This document shows, piece after piece, positions 26,704-35,487 of a stretch of DNA of 64,000 bases. The position numbers and the translations under genes were made by a program. Within the stretch, counting starts at the first letter, position 1, and every line of letters begins with the position of its first letter. Under the pieces are notes generated by a model that worked only from the letters and a program-made list of their open reading frames with translations, was not told the origin of the DNA and did not search any database. The stretch lies in NCBI GenBank assembly GCA_003021655.1, contig PXRP01000001.1, positions 88,733 to 152,732 on the forward strand. The letters are read 5' to 3'. The stretch is from Halobacteriales archaeon QS_4_69_31 (lineage in GTDB: Archaea; Halobacteriota; Halobacteria; Halobacteriales; Haloarculaceae).

Positions 26704-28115
26704 TGCCGTTCGGCCCGCGACTCGACCGGCCCTCGGCGGTCGGCACGGAGGGGCGCCCGCGCGCGACGAGTCTCGGCGTCGCGGCGCTGGTGACCGTGGC
26801 CGTCGTCGTCGCGACCGGCGTCGCGGTCGGCGACCCGGGGCTGTTCGGCGGGGTCGGGCTGCTGGTCGGCCTGACCGTCGCCGGGGTCGCGCTGGCCGAC
26901 CGGGAGCGGCCGGTCGAGGCCGTCGTCGGCCACCTGCTGTTCCTGCCGGCGGCGTCGCTCCTGGTCGCCCTCGTCGTCCTCCAGCCGTCGTTCGTCCGGG
27001 TGGGGGTCGTCCTCGCGCTGGCCGGCGTCGCGAGCGGCTACGCCGACGTGGCCGACGCCGAGACGGTTTCGGAGGCGCTGGAGACCAACCTGCTCGCTTA
27101 CGTGTTCGGCTTCGTGGGGCTGTTCGCGGTGGGCGCCGTCGCGCTCGGCGCGCGGCTGACCGTGGGGTTGGCGGAGGGACTGGCGTCGGCCGGCGGCGGG
27201 CCGGTGGCGCTGGCCGTTCTGGGGGTTCTGGTCGCCGTCGCCTGCGGGTGTCTCGTCCTGGCTGTCCGGACGGTCCCCGCCGTCGACCTGGCCCCCGCGA
27301 GCCGTCACGACGAGGTGGCCGGGTACCTCCGGCGCGCCCAGCGGGGGCTGGCCGCGCTCGCGGGTCTCGCGATGGCCGGGGCGCTGATACTCGTCGCGCT
27401 CGCCGTCGGGACGCGCTCCTCGCCGGTCGCGGGACCGCTCTCGTCGGTCGGGGAGACGGTGACTTCGGGTGTCGTCGTGGTACCGGTGTTCGCCGTGGCG
27501 GGACTCGCAGTGCTGGTCTCTGTGCTCTCGGTCGCGGTCGAGCGGGCGGGCCGGACGTTCGACGCCGGGGCTGGCAAAGGGCTGGTCGCGACGCTCGCGG
27601 GCGCCGGGTACGTGGTCTTCGTGGGGACCCTCGCGTTGCCCGTCATGACGGTGACGCCGGTGGGGTACCTGGCCGTGGCCGTCGCGGTCGTGGTGCCGCT
27701 GGCAGTCTACGCAGTGGCGGCCGCCTGGCTCGTCATCTTGCGCCTCGGCGTCGTCTCGGACCGGACGATGCCGCCGGGGTTGACCGCGGCCGGACTGGTC
27801 TGTCTCGCCGTCGGGGCGGCGGCCGCCGACCTGCCCCACGCGCTCGTGTTCGCGGCCGTCGCGGCGGCGATGGTCGCCTGGGACGCGGGGACGTTCGGCC
27901 TCGGACTGACGGCCGAACTCGGACACCGCCCGGAGACCCGCCGGCTCGAACTCTACCACGGCGTCCTCGCGGTCGCGGTGGGCGCGGTGGCCGTCGCGGT
28001 CGTGACAGCGCTCGACGCGGCGCGGGCGGCCGCGGGGTCGGGTCTCGGGACGCCACAGACGGTGGCGCTGGCTACGCTCGGGGTCGTGGTTCTGCTGGTC
28101 CTGGTTCGCGGGTAG
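26703..28115 (+). CDS. Polytopic membrane protein of the MoxR cluster (DUF7519-like)
   Basis: 470 residues, almost entirely hydrophobic with about 12 predicted transmembrane helices (for example LGVAALVTVAVVVATGVAVG and AALATAMVAWDAGTFGLGLT-like stretches). Starts within the stop of the DUF58 gene (TGATG). It matches in position and character the DUF7519 family of haloarchaeal MoxR clusters. Function unknown; possibly the membrane target or channel on which the MoxR/DUF58 pair works. Confidence 0.8.
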   Translation: MPFGPRLDRPSAVGTEGRPRATSLGVAALVTVAVVVATGVAVGDPGLFGGVGLLVGLTVAGVALADRERPVEAVVGHLLFLPAASLLVALVVLQPSFVRVGVVLALAGVASGYADVADAETVSEALETNLLAYVFGFVGLFAVGAVALGARLTVGLAEGLASAGGGPVALAVLGVLVAVACGCLVLAVRTVPAVDLAPASRHDEVAGYLRRAQRGLAALAGLAMAGALILVALAVGTRSSPVAGPLSSVGETVTSGVVVVPVFAVAGLAVLVSVLSVAVERAGRTFDAGAGKGLVATLAGAGYVVFVGTLALPVMTVTPVGYLAVAVAVVVPLAVYAVAAAWLVILRLGVVSDRTMPPGLTAAGLVCLAVGAAAADLPHALVFAAVAAAMVAWDAGTFGLGLTAELGHRPETRRLELYHGVLAVAVGAVAVAVVTALDAARAAAGSGLGTPQTVALATLGVVVLLVLVRG

Positions 28116-28162
28116 CCGCTGGTGCAATACTTTGATGCGGGCGGGGACTAAACTCCGGGCGA

Positions 28163-29452
28163 ATGACCGACACGCCGCCCGAGATGACCTACGACGAGGC
28201 CAGCGACGTCTGTCTCGACGTGGTCGAGCGGGTCGAGGAGGCCGTCGTCGTCGACCGCGCGGTGCTCTTCGAGGCGCTCTCGGCCGTCATCGCCAGAGGA
28301 CACGTCCTCGTCGAGGACGTCCCCGGGACGGGCAAGACGGTGCTCGCGCGAGTCCTCGCCGGGGCGCTGGGCCTGGAGTTCGGTCGCCTCCAGTTTACCC
28401 CCGACCTGCTGCCCGCCGATGTGACGGGGTCAAACGTCTACAACGAACACGACCGCGTCTTCGAGTTCGCGGAGGGACCCGTGTTCACGAACGTCCTCCT
28501 CGCGGACGAGATCAACCGCGCGCCGCCCAAGACACAGGCGGCGCTCCTGGAGGCCATGGAGGAACGCCAGGTCAGCGTCGACGGGACGACACACGACCTC
28601 CCGGACCCGTTCGTCGTCGTCGCGACACAGAACCCCGTCGAGCAGGACGGGACCTTCCGGCTCCCGGAGGCCCAGCGCGACCGCTTCAGCGTGAAGACCT
28701 CGCTTGGCTACCCCGACGTCGAGGGGGAGATGGGGCTGCTCGACCGCCGGGCCAACCGCCGGACGATCGCGCCGAGCGTCGACGCGGTCGTCGACCGCGC
28801 CACGCTGGTCGCGCTCCAGGACCTCGCCGAGGACGTCCGGGTCGACGAGAAGGTCCGCCGATACATCATCGACGTCGCGCGCGAGACCCGCGAGGACGGC
28901 CGCACCGAGATCGGCGTCTCGCCGCGGGGGATCCAGCGGGTCTTCGAGGCCGTCCGCGCCAGCGCCGTCATCAGCGGCCGCGGCTACGCCACGCCCGACG
29001 ACGTGAAGCGCCTGGCGATCCCGACGATGGCCCACCGGGTCGTCCTGACCACCGAGGCAACCGTCGAGGGCGTCGACCCCTACCAGGTCGTCCAGCGCGC
29101 CCTCGACGTTGTCGAAGTCCCCGCCGTCTCGCCGACCGCCCCCGACCCCGAAGCGACCGCCGACGGACAGGCCGAAGGCCGGAGCGTCGAGGAATCTACG
29201 GCCGACGGCCGGACGGCCGACGGACAGTCCCGGGGACGTGCGGCCGACGGGTCTGCGGGGAACGGAGCGACCGAGGCGACGGAAACGGACCGAGCGACCC
29301 GCGGGACAGACGAAACGGCCGGCACGACGGACGCCGAGACCGACGAAGCGGCCGGCGAGACGGGTGCCGGAACCGACCAAGAGGCAGGCGCGCCGGAAGC
29401 CAGGGACGGGACGGCCGACGGTCGCGGTGGCGAGTCGGGGGCGGGCGAGTGA
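28163..29452 (+). CDS. MoxR-family AAA+ ATPase with long acidic tail
   Basis: 429 residues. Walker A is in VPGTGKTVLAR (about 53-63), Walker B and sensor regions in LLADEINRAPPKTQAALLEA, and the MoxR element EERQVSVDG follows. The arginine-finger region QRDRFSVKTSLGYPD is present. The catalytic core ends near residue 320, the usual MoxR length. About 105 further residues are an Ala/Thr/Asp/Glu/Gly low-complexity tail not found in typical MoxR proteins. A 47-base gap separates it from the upstream operon, and an ATG with a separate promoter is possible. Confidence 0.93.
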   Translation: MTDTPPEMTYDEASDVCLDVVERVEEAVVVDRAVLFEALSAVIARGHVLVEDVPGTGKTVLARVLAGALGLEFGRLQFTPDLLPADVTGSNVYNEHDRVFEFAEGPVFTNVLLADEINRAPPKTQAALLEAMEERQVSVDGTTHDLPDPFVVVATQNPVEQDGTFRLPEAQRDRFSVKTSLGYPDVEGEMGLLDRRANRRTIAPSVDAVVDRATLVALQDLAEDVRVDEKVRRYIIDVARETREDGRTEIGVSPRGIQRVFEAVRASAVISGRGYATPDDVKRLAIPTMAHRVVLTTEATVEGVDPYQVVQRALDVVEVPAVSPTAPDPEATADGQAEGRSVEESTADGRTADGQSRGRAADGSAGNGATEATETDRATRGTDETAGTTDAETDEAAGETGAGTDQEAGAPEARDGTADGRGGESGAGE

Positions 29453-29456
29453 CCGA

Positions 29457-29467
29457 CAGCGTTTTTC
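29457..29467 (+). terminator. T-tract after the MoxR gene
   Basis: A T5 run (AGCGTTTTTCC) lies about 10 bases after the MoxR stop, in the short gap before the Dna2-like gene. It may separate the two transcripts. Confidence 0.4.
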
Positions 29468-29491
29468 CGGTCGCCGCCCCCAGGACGTAGC

Positions 29492-32215
29492 GTGACGCTT
29501 CGCGGTGTCGTGGTCGCGGTCGACGAGCCACGGACGGTAAACACGCAGTACGGCGAGAGCGACCTCGTGGAGGTCGAGCTGCGGCCCGACCGCGGGCGGG
29601 GCGGGACGACGACGGTGACGCTGTGGGAGAAGTGGACAGAGACCGCCGACTACCTCGAACCCGGGATGGAGCTGGCGGTCACAGAGCCGGAGGAAGACGA
29701 GTACCGCGGCGAGACCCAGTACGCGACGACGGGCGACTCGATGGTCGTCGTCGAACCCGACTTCATCGTCGACGTGACTGACGTGCGCTCGTGGGTGCAG
29801 TGTCCGCGGATGTACTACCTGAACAAACTCGGGGGGACGCCCCACGCCTACCCCGTCGTCAAGGGGACCATCGTCCACGAGGTGTTCGGGGACCTGCTCC
29901 GGGGGGCGGACCTGGACGCGGCCGTCGACGAGCGGGTCCACGAGGCGGGGCTGGACCTGGGACTGCTCGGGAGAGACGCCGAGGCCGTCCGCGAGGAGGT
30001 CCGCGAGCACGCCGCAGCCATCGACGGCTGGCTCAGGCAGGGCACGCTGACCGAGACCGACGAGTGGCGCTCGGAGATGACGCTCGTCAGCGAGACCTAC
30101 GGCCTCAAGGGGCGGGCCGACGCCGTCCGGCGCGGGATGCCCGTCGAGCTCAAGACCGGCAAGAACACCCGCCGGGAGCCCCGCTTTCACGACAAGGTCC
30201 AGGCGACGTGTTACGCGCTCCTGCTGGGCGAGCGCCGCGGCGAGCCCCCGGACACGGGGACGCTCCTCTACACGAAAAACGCCGCGCTGGACAGGAAGGA
30301 GGCCGACGGCGACCTCTCGCCGGCCAAGGAGTTCTCCATCGGGTCGGGCCTCCTGGAGTTCGTCGTCCGGGCGCGCAACGAACTCGCGGCCATGGAGTAC
30401 GACCTGGGGGTCCCGACCGGCTACGAGGCCGACGCCACGTGCGAGTACTGTTTCGAGCAGGACACCTGTCTGGCCGTCTCGGGCCGGCTCGACCAGGAGT
30501 CCAAGGCCGGCCAGGTCGGGACGCCGGTCCCCGAGGAGGAGCGAGCCTACGTCGACCGCGTCTACCGGGCGATAGAGCGCGAGCGCCGGGCGGTCCACCG
30601 CGAGTACGCCAAACTCTGGGAGCAGTCGCCCGCCGAGCGGGCCGACGACGACCGCGCGCTCGTGGACCTCGAACCGACGGGGCGGCGCGAACTCGACGGC
30701 GGCCGCTGGGAACTGCGCGCCCGCGGGACCGGCGCCGTCTCGAAGATTCGCGAGGGGGACCTCGTGCTGGCCAGCGACGGCGACCCCGTCCGCGGCGAGG
30801 CCGAACTGGCCCGCGTCGGACGAATAGGCGGCGGGCGGGGCCCGGATGCGACGGGGGGCGAGGAGGTAGTCATCACCGCCGACGAACCCCTCGACCTGCG
30901 GCGCCTGGACGTCTACCCCTCGGAGCTGACGACCGACCGGCTACTGACGGCGGTCCACGACGCGGTGCTCACCCAGCCCCCTGAGTCCAAGGACGTCCTC
31001 TTCGAGCGGCGCGCACCCGAGTTCGAGCCCGTCGAGGGGACCTTCGTCGACAACAACCCCGCCCAGAACGAGGCGGTCAAGCTGGCCGTCGGCGCCGAGG
31101 ACTGCGCGCTCGTCCACGGGCCGCCGGGCACGGGCAAGACCTACACGCTGGCACGTCTCGTCCGCGCGCTGGTCGAACGGGGTGACCGCGTCCTGCTGTC
31201 GGCGTTCACGAACCGGGCGGTCGACAACGCCGTCGAGGCGCTGGTCGACCAGGGCTTCGAGGACGTCGTCCGCGTGGGCACCGAGAGCGGTGTCCGGGCG
31301 GACCTCGCGCGGTTCCGGCTGGAACGGGCGGGCGACCCCGACGAGCGGGCGGCCGAGTTGCGGGAGGCGCCGGTCGTCGCGGCGACGACGGCCTCCTGTG
31401 GCTCGCGGGTCATGCGCGAACAGGAGTTCGACGTCGCCGTCGTCGACGAGGCCGGGCAACTCACCGAACCGGGGACGCTCGCGGCGACGACGCTCGCCGA
31501 GCGGTTCGTCCTCGTCGGCGACCACCAGCAACTCCCACCGGTGGTCCGCGCCGACGCGCCGAATCCTGCGGGTGAGGACTCGGACGCCCCCGGCGCCGGG
31601 CTCTCGGCGTCGCTGTTCGAGCGACTCGTCGAGCGATACCCCGACGCCTCGGTGATGCTCGACCGCCAGTACCGGATGGCCCAGCGGATCCAGGCGTTTG
31701 CCTCCCGGGAGTTCTACGACGGACAGCTCCGCCCGGCGACCGCCGAGGTCGCCGGCCGCCACGTCCGGGACCTGGAGGGCGTCGACGTCGACGCGCTCCC
31801 GGCGGACCTCCGGGGACGGGTCGCCTTCCGCGACCCCGGCGGCCACGCCGAGGGCAACACCAACCCCGAGGAAGCCGAGGCGGTCGCGGAGGTCGTCGGG
31901 GCGTACCTCGACGCGGGCGTCTCGCCCGGCGACGTCGGCGTCATCGCCCCCTTCCGCGCGCAGGTTGCGGCCATCGGGCGGCACGTGCCCGATGGCGTCA
32001 CCGTCGACACGGTCGACCGCTTCCAGGGGTCCAGCGAGGAGGCCGTCGTCATCTCCTTCGTGGCGACGGGCGACCTCTCCAGCCCGGTCTTCGAGGACTA
32101 CCGGCGCGTCAACGTGGCGCTCACCCGCGCGAAGCGGGCGCTCGTACTCGTCGGGGACGCCGACGCGCTCGCGACCGACGAGACCTACGGCCGGATGGTC
32201 GAGTGGGCGCGGTGA
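29492..32215 (+). CDS. Dna2-like nuclease-helicase (Cas4-type nuclease plus superfamily 1 helicase)
   Basis: 907 residues from a GTG start. N-terminal OB-like part, then a RecB/Cas4-type nuclease: C104 (WVQCPRMYY), the nuclease motif ELKTGKN (about 214-220), and C317, C320, C326 (CEYCFEQDTC) that together would hold a 4Fe-4S cluster. The helicase has Walker A GPPGTGKT at about 543-550, DEAG at about 652, the GDHQQLPP motif, and RVNVALTRAKRALVLVGD at the end. This layout matches Dna2, which trims flaps and resects DNA ends. No gene partner adjacent beyond the M42 peptidase. Confidence 0.92.
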   Translation: MTLRGVVVAVDEPRTVNTQYGESDLVEVELRPDRGRGGTTTVTLWEKWTETADYLEPGMELAVTEPEEDEYRGETQYATTGDSMVVVEPDFIVDVTDVRSWVQCPRMYYLNKLGGTPHAYPVVKGTIVHEVFGDLLRGADLDAAVDERVHEAGLDLGLLGRDAEAVREEVREHAAAIDGWLRQGTLTETDEWRSEMTLVSETYGLKGRADAVRRGMPVELKTGKNTRREPRFHDKVQATCYALLLGERRGEPPDTGTLLYTKNAALDRKEADGDLSPAKEFSIGSGLLEFVVRARNELAAMEYDLGVPTGYEADATCEYCFEQDTCLAVSGRLDQESKAGQVGTPVPEEERAYVDRVYRAIERERRAVHREYAKLWEQSPAERADDDRALVDLEPTGRRELDGGRWELRARGTGAVSKIREGDLVLASDGDPVRGEAELARVGRIGGGRGPDATGGEEVVITADEPLDLRRLDVYPSELTTDRLLTAVHDAVLTQPPESKDVLFERRAPEFEPVEGTFVDNNPAQNEAVKLAVGAEDCALVHGPPGTGKTYTLARLVRALVERGDRVLLSAFTNRAVDNAVEALVDQGFEDVVRVGTESGVRADLARFRLERAGDPDERAAELREAPVVAATTASCGSRVMREQEFDVAVVDEAGQLTEPGTLAATTLAERFVLVGDHQQLPPVVRADAPNPAGEDSDAPGAGLSASLFERLVERYPDASVMLDRQYRMAQRIQAFASREFYDGQLRPATAEVAGRHVRDLEGVDVDALPADLRGRVAFRDPGGHAEGNTNPEEAEAVAEVVGAYLDAGVSPGDVGVIAPFRAQVAAIGRHVPDGVTVDTVDRFQGSSEEAVVISFVATGDLSSPVFEDYRRVNVALTRAKRALVLVGDADALATDETYGRMVEWAR

Positions 32216-32271
32216 CCGGCTGCGTGTGTGAGAGCCACACGTTTCAATATCCCCGACGAGAACGGGGAGAC

Positions 32272-33333
32272 ATGGACGAGCGACGACGGGAGTTTCTAGA
32301 GGAGTTACTCGCGACAGCGACGCCGTCTGGCTACGAAACGCCGGGCCAGCGCGTCTGGGTGGAGTACGTCGAGGAGTTCGCCGACGAGGTCCGCGTCGAC
32401 GACTACGGCAACGCCGTGGCTGTCCACGAGGGTGGCGCCGACACGGCGTTCGCGCTCGCCGGCCACGGCGACGAGATCGGGTTCATCGTCAGGGAGGTCA
32501 CCGACGACGGGTTCCTGCGGATCGGGCGCGTCGGCGGTTCGGACAAGACGGTCTCGCAGGGCCAGCACGTCCGCGTCCACACCGCCGACGGCCCCGTCGC
32601 GGGCGTCATCGGCCAGACCGCGGTCCACCTCCGTGACAGTGACGAGGACGGGACGACCGACATCGAGGAGCAGTACGTCGACGTCGGCGCCGACGACGAG
32701 GAGACGGCCGCCGAACTGGTCGAGGTCGGCGACCCCGTCACCTTCGTCCAGCAGGTCCACGACCTCGCCGGGGGACGGCTCACGGCGCGCGGGATGGACA
32801 ACCGCATCGGGACCTGGGCGGCCGCGGAGGGGCTCCGCCGCGCGGCCGAGCGCGACGCCGACGCGACCGTCTACGCCGTCAGCACTGTCCAGGAGGAGGT
32901 CGGGCTGAAGGGCGCCCAGATGGTCGGGTTCGACCTGGCGCCCGACGCCGTCATCGCGACGGACGTGACCCACGCGACGGACTCGCCGGGCGTCCCGAGC
33001 GGAAAATCGACGGGGGTCGAACTCGGCGCGGGCCCGGTCGTCGCCCGCGGGAGCGCGAACCACCCGGCGCTGGTGACAGCCACCCGAGAGGTGGCCGACG
33101 GGGAAGGGATCGACGTCCAGTTACAGGCCAGCGGGAGTCGGACCGGGACCGACGCCGACGTCTTCTACACCGCCCGCGGGGGCATCCCGTCGCTCAACGT
33201 CGGCCTGCCGAACCGGTACATGCACACGCCGGTCGAGGTGGTCGATACGGCCGATCTCGACGCGCTCGCGAGCCTCCTCGGTGCGGTCGCCGCGGCCGCC
33301 GACGACTACGCGCCGTTCGGCGTCGACCTGTAA
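32272..33333 (+). CDS. M42-family metallopeptidase
   Basis: 353 residues from the ATG at 32272. Metal-binding motifs of the M42/M18 fold are visible: GHGDEIGF, ARGMDNRIG, the catalytic Glu pair in TVQEEVGLKG, ATDVTHATD, and the late His in NRYMHTPVE. The family forms large tetrahedral (TET) aminopeptidases or deblocking peptidases in archaea. The next 5 kb change to lower GC, so the stop at 33333 marks the left edge of a genomic island. Confidence 0.93.
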   Translation: MDERRREFLEELLATATPSGYETPGQRVWVEYVEEFADEVRVDDYGNAVAVHEGGADTAFALAGHGDEIGFIVREVTDDGFLRIGRVGGSDKTVSQGQHVRVHTADGPVAGVIGQTAVHLRDSDEDGTTDIEEQYVDVGADDEETAAELVEVGDPVTFVQQVHDLAGGRLTARGMDNRIGTWAAAEGLRRAAERDADATVYAVSTVQEEVGLKGAQMVGFDLAPDAVIATDVTHATDSPGVPSGKSTGVELGAGPVVARGSANHPALVTATREVADGEGIDVQLQASGSRTGTDADVFYTARGGIPSLNVGLPNRYMHTPVEVVDTADLDALASLLGAVAAAADDYAPFGVDL

Positions 33334-33338
33334 CAATT

Positions 33339-34115
33339 TTATGACTGTTCAAGAAACCGACTTTCGAGCAAATCCCTCATAATACCGACGAACGTTTGAT
33401 AATGTACTTCGTCGCCCGGCTGAGGGGCTGGCGGGTCGGTGACTAACTTTGTCTGGTGGTCGTCGTCAAGCAGGTTCGTATGCCTGACCACAACACAAGC
33501 CGCACCATCGAGATTATTACTCACGTCGCCCCCGGAGCGGTCAATGGCTCGGAACATATCTAAAATTTCATCGACAATACGCTCGACGTTCGGATGGTCG
33601 GTAATATCGTCCGGGTCGCGGGTAGGGCTATCAAAGCGCTCAGCAAGGTTGATTAGCAAGACGCCGCCGGCAATCGCTCGTTCGTGATGATGGTGCATTA
33701 TGTCCGCGAACGAGTTAATATCTCGAACTCTGTTCCGTCGGGCCTTCTGGTGTTCCGTCATTATCGACTTCGCGTCGAGAGCCAACCAGAGTTCGTCGGG
33801 GTCGGATTGCGCGATACGTCGCTCACCACCGAGAGGTAATTGCACCTCACCCTCGGGCGGCCCCATCACTAAGTCTGTGTTCCAACTCAGTCCGCCTTCT
33901 CCGACTTCGTAGTCTTCTTGGAAAACCACGTCGCCACTCTCTGCGGCCTCGCGCAGAAGGTCGCTCTCGTATAGCAAGTCGTCAAGAAAGTACCGGCATT
34001 GAGCGCCCCCGTGTGCATCCGACCGGGGATGGTATGGAACGTTCTTTGGGTACTTCCACTCACGCTCTTGTTGTAGATACTCGACAATGCGTTCGTCACC
34101 GTATCTGTGTGTCAC
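33339..34115 (-). CDS. Predicted type II restriction endonuclease (PD-(D/E)xK)
   Basis: 258 residues. No family is recognised by name, but a nuclease core is visible: D81 in SWNTDLVMG and, after 32 residues, D114-A-K116 in LWLALDAKSIMTEHQKARRN, a PD-(D/E)xK arrangement with a basic helix after it. It lies 43 bases downstream of a DNA methyltransferase on the same strand, the position expected for its cognate restriction enzyme. Its GC content is clearly below the genome average. Recognition sequence cannot be inferred. Starts MTHRYGDERIVEYL. Confidence 0.72.
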   Translation of the reverse strand: MTHRYGDERIVEYLQQEREWKYPKNVPYHPRSDAHGGAQCRYFLDDLLYESDLLREAAESGDVVFQEDYEVGEGGLSWNTDLVMGPPEGEVQLPLGGERRIAQSDPDELWLALDAKSIMTEHQKARRNRVRDINSFADIMHHHHERAIAGGVLLINLAERFDSPTRDPDDITDHPNVERIVDEILDMFRAIDRSGGDVSNNLDGAACVVVRHTNLLDDDHQTKLVTDPPAPQPGDEVHYQTFVGIMRDLLESRFLEQS

Positions 34116-34158
34116 TACTCCGCACTGTTCTGAAGAGCGGATAAAAAATGTTCCGTAG

Positions 34159-35178
34159 TTATCGGGTGACTTCGACGTTCAGGTTTTGGTAGTTCGTCAG
34201 CGTCCCGCGTTCTTTCTTGAGTCGGTCTTCAGCAATATCGACGTACTCCGGTTCAAGTTCCACGTTGATTGAGTTGCGTCCGATACGGGACGCCGCAACA
34301 CCAGTAGTTCCGGTTCCGGCGAACGGGTCAAGGACGGTATCCCCCACAAACGAGAACATTCGGATTAGACGGTCTGCCAGTTTCACCGGATAAGGTGCGG
34401 GATGGTCGCCCTGCTTTTCGCCCGTAATATCGTTCCACAGTTGCCGGAAGAACTTCTGGTGGTCGCCGGCTTCAATCGCACTCAGCACCTTCTCTTCGAC
34501 CAACGGGGAACGGTATCCGCCGGGCTTTCGGAACAGCAGAATGTACTCGATGTCGTTTTTTATCACCGCACCCGGCTCGTAAGGTTTGCCGAGGAAACGA
34601 GCGTTGCCACCTGCTTCAAGCGAGGCGTTCCCTATCTTGTACCAGATAATCGGGGCGAGATTATCGAACCCAATATCGGTAGCGTGTTCCTGAATCGTTG
34701 CGTGTAGCGGTAGCACGCGGTGACGACCGTGGTCGCTTCGAGAGCGCAGTACGTCACCGACCACAACACAGAGACGGCCACCGGGAACGAGTTTCCGGTA
34801 CACTTCTTCCCACACAGTGTCCACCAACTCGTTGAACTCTTCGTACTCGTTTACTTCACCCAACTGGCCATCCGAAGCGTCCCCGTAGTCCTTGAGGTTG
34901 AAATACGGTGGGCTGGTGACGGCAAGGTGAACACTCTCGTCACCGACCATGCTCAGGTCGCGTGAGTCGGCTTGGTGAAGTTCGTGATGGGATGGAAGCG
35001 ACTTGACTGCCTGTTCTACATCACCCATGCGACCCTTGTCTCGTGCCAGTTCAGGAATCGCAGAGCGAAGTTCGGTGCTTGATTTCTTCAACAGGTCTCG
35101 GCAACTGTCGGGAACGTATTCGTTGAGATTGGGTTTGTCGTCCATAGATGTTGATTCCGGTTGGTCTTTTGTGGTCAT
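34159..35178 (-). CDS. Beta-class DNA methyltransferase (N4-cytosine or N6-adenine)
   Basis: 339 residues. The catalytic motif IV T88-S-P-P-Y92 comes first, and the SAM-binding motif I DPFAGTGTTG comes last (284-293): the order defining beta-class methyltransferases. SPPY is most common in N4-cytosine enzymes but also occurs in adenine ones. KDYGDASDGQLGEVNEYEEF between the motifs is typical of the family. The ATG overlaps the stop of the small zinc-finger gene (ATGA), and the predicted endonuclease follows, making a three-gene restriction-modification operon. Confidence 0.92.
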   Translation of the reverse strand: MTTKDQPESTSMDDKPNLNEYVPDSCRDLLKKSSTELRSAIPELARDKGRMGDVEQAVKSLPSHHELHQADSRDLSMVGDESVHLAVTSPPYFNLKDYGDASDGQLGEVNEYEEFNELVDTVWEEVYRKLVPGGRLCVVVGDVLRSRSDHGRHRVLPLHATIQEHATDIGFDNLAPIIWYKIGNASLEAGGNARFLGKPYEPGAVIKNDIEYILLFRKPGGYRSPLVEEKVLSAIEAGDHQKFFRQLWNDITGEKQGDHPAPYPVKLADRLIRMFSFVGDTVLDPFAGTGTTGVAASRIGRNSINVELEPEYVDIAEDRLKKERGTLTNYQNLNVEVTR

Positions 35179-35315
35179 TGCTCGTTCTCGTTCTTAATGT
35201 TGCGCACTCCGCTCCGGTAGCACTCCCAACAAGGGAAGCCGCCCGGAAGGTCGGCGCAGTCACACTCAGTTCGCTCTTCGTGGGAGTGAAATACTCCGGG
35301 AATTGATTGACTCAT
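35175..35315 (-). CDS. Small zinc-finger protein (46 residues) heading the restriction-modification operon
   Basis: ATG at 35315, stop at 35175-35177 overlapping the methyltransferase ATG. Cysteines C18, C20, C29 and C32 form a CxC-x8-CxxC finger (ECDCADLPGGFPCWEC). The tight coupling and clean coding sequence argue for a real gene despite its size. It could bind DNA or the neighbouring enzymes; the function is unknown. Similar tiny double-CxxC proteins are frequent on haloarchaeal viruses and islands. Confidence 0.75.
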   Translation of the reverse strand: MSQSIPGVFHSHEERTECDCADLPGGFPCWECYRSGVRNIKNENEQ

Positions 35316-35333
35316 GCCTTCTTGGTATCTCTG

Positions 35334-35404
35334 AGAAGGCACCGTCCGGCGTCCATAGCGCCGGGCATTTTCCGTGAATTAAGCCCCAATGGACGGCTCC
35401 TTCT
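35334..35404. promoter_or_regulatory. Long imperfect dyad between the restriction-modification operon and its divergent regulator
   Basis: AGAAGGCACCGTCC (35334-35347) pairs with GGACGGCTCCTTCT (35391-35404) with two mismatches. Inside it a second pair CGTCCAT (35350-35356) and ATGGACG (35389-35395) is perfect but slightly off-centre. It covers the likely promoter of the minus-strand operon (TTAATTCAC near 35374-35382), so it suits an operator. Confidence 0.6.
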
Positions 35405-35406
35405 AC

Positions 35407-35460
35407 AACTATACCTTGGAAGGCACGGATAATAAATGTACTGCCTTGGACGGTATAGTT
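35407..35460. promoter_or_regulatory. 54-base perfectly centred dyad operator
   Basis: Arms AACTATACC (35407-35415) and GGTATAGTT (35452-35460) plus inner arms AAGGCA (35420-35425) and TGCCTT (35442-35447) share one centre at 35433.5. The right arm contains the probable TATA box of the regulator gene starting at 35488. AAGGCAC also occurs in the neighbouring dyad, hinting that one protein binds both. Confidence 0.7.
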
Positions 35461-35487
35461 AACTGATTACAGACAATAGAAGCCAGT

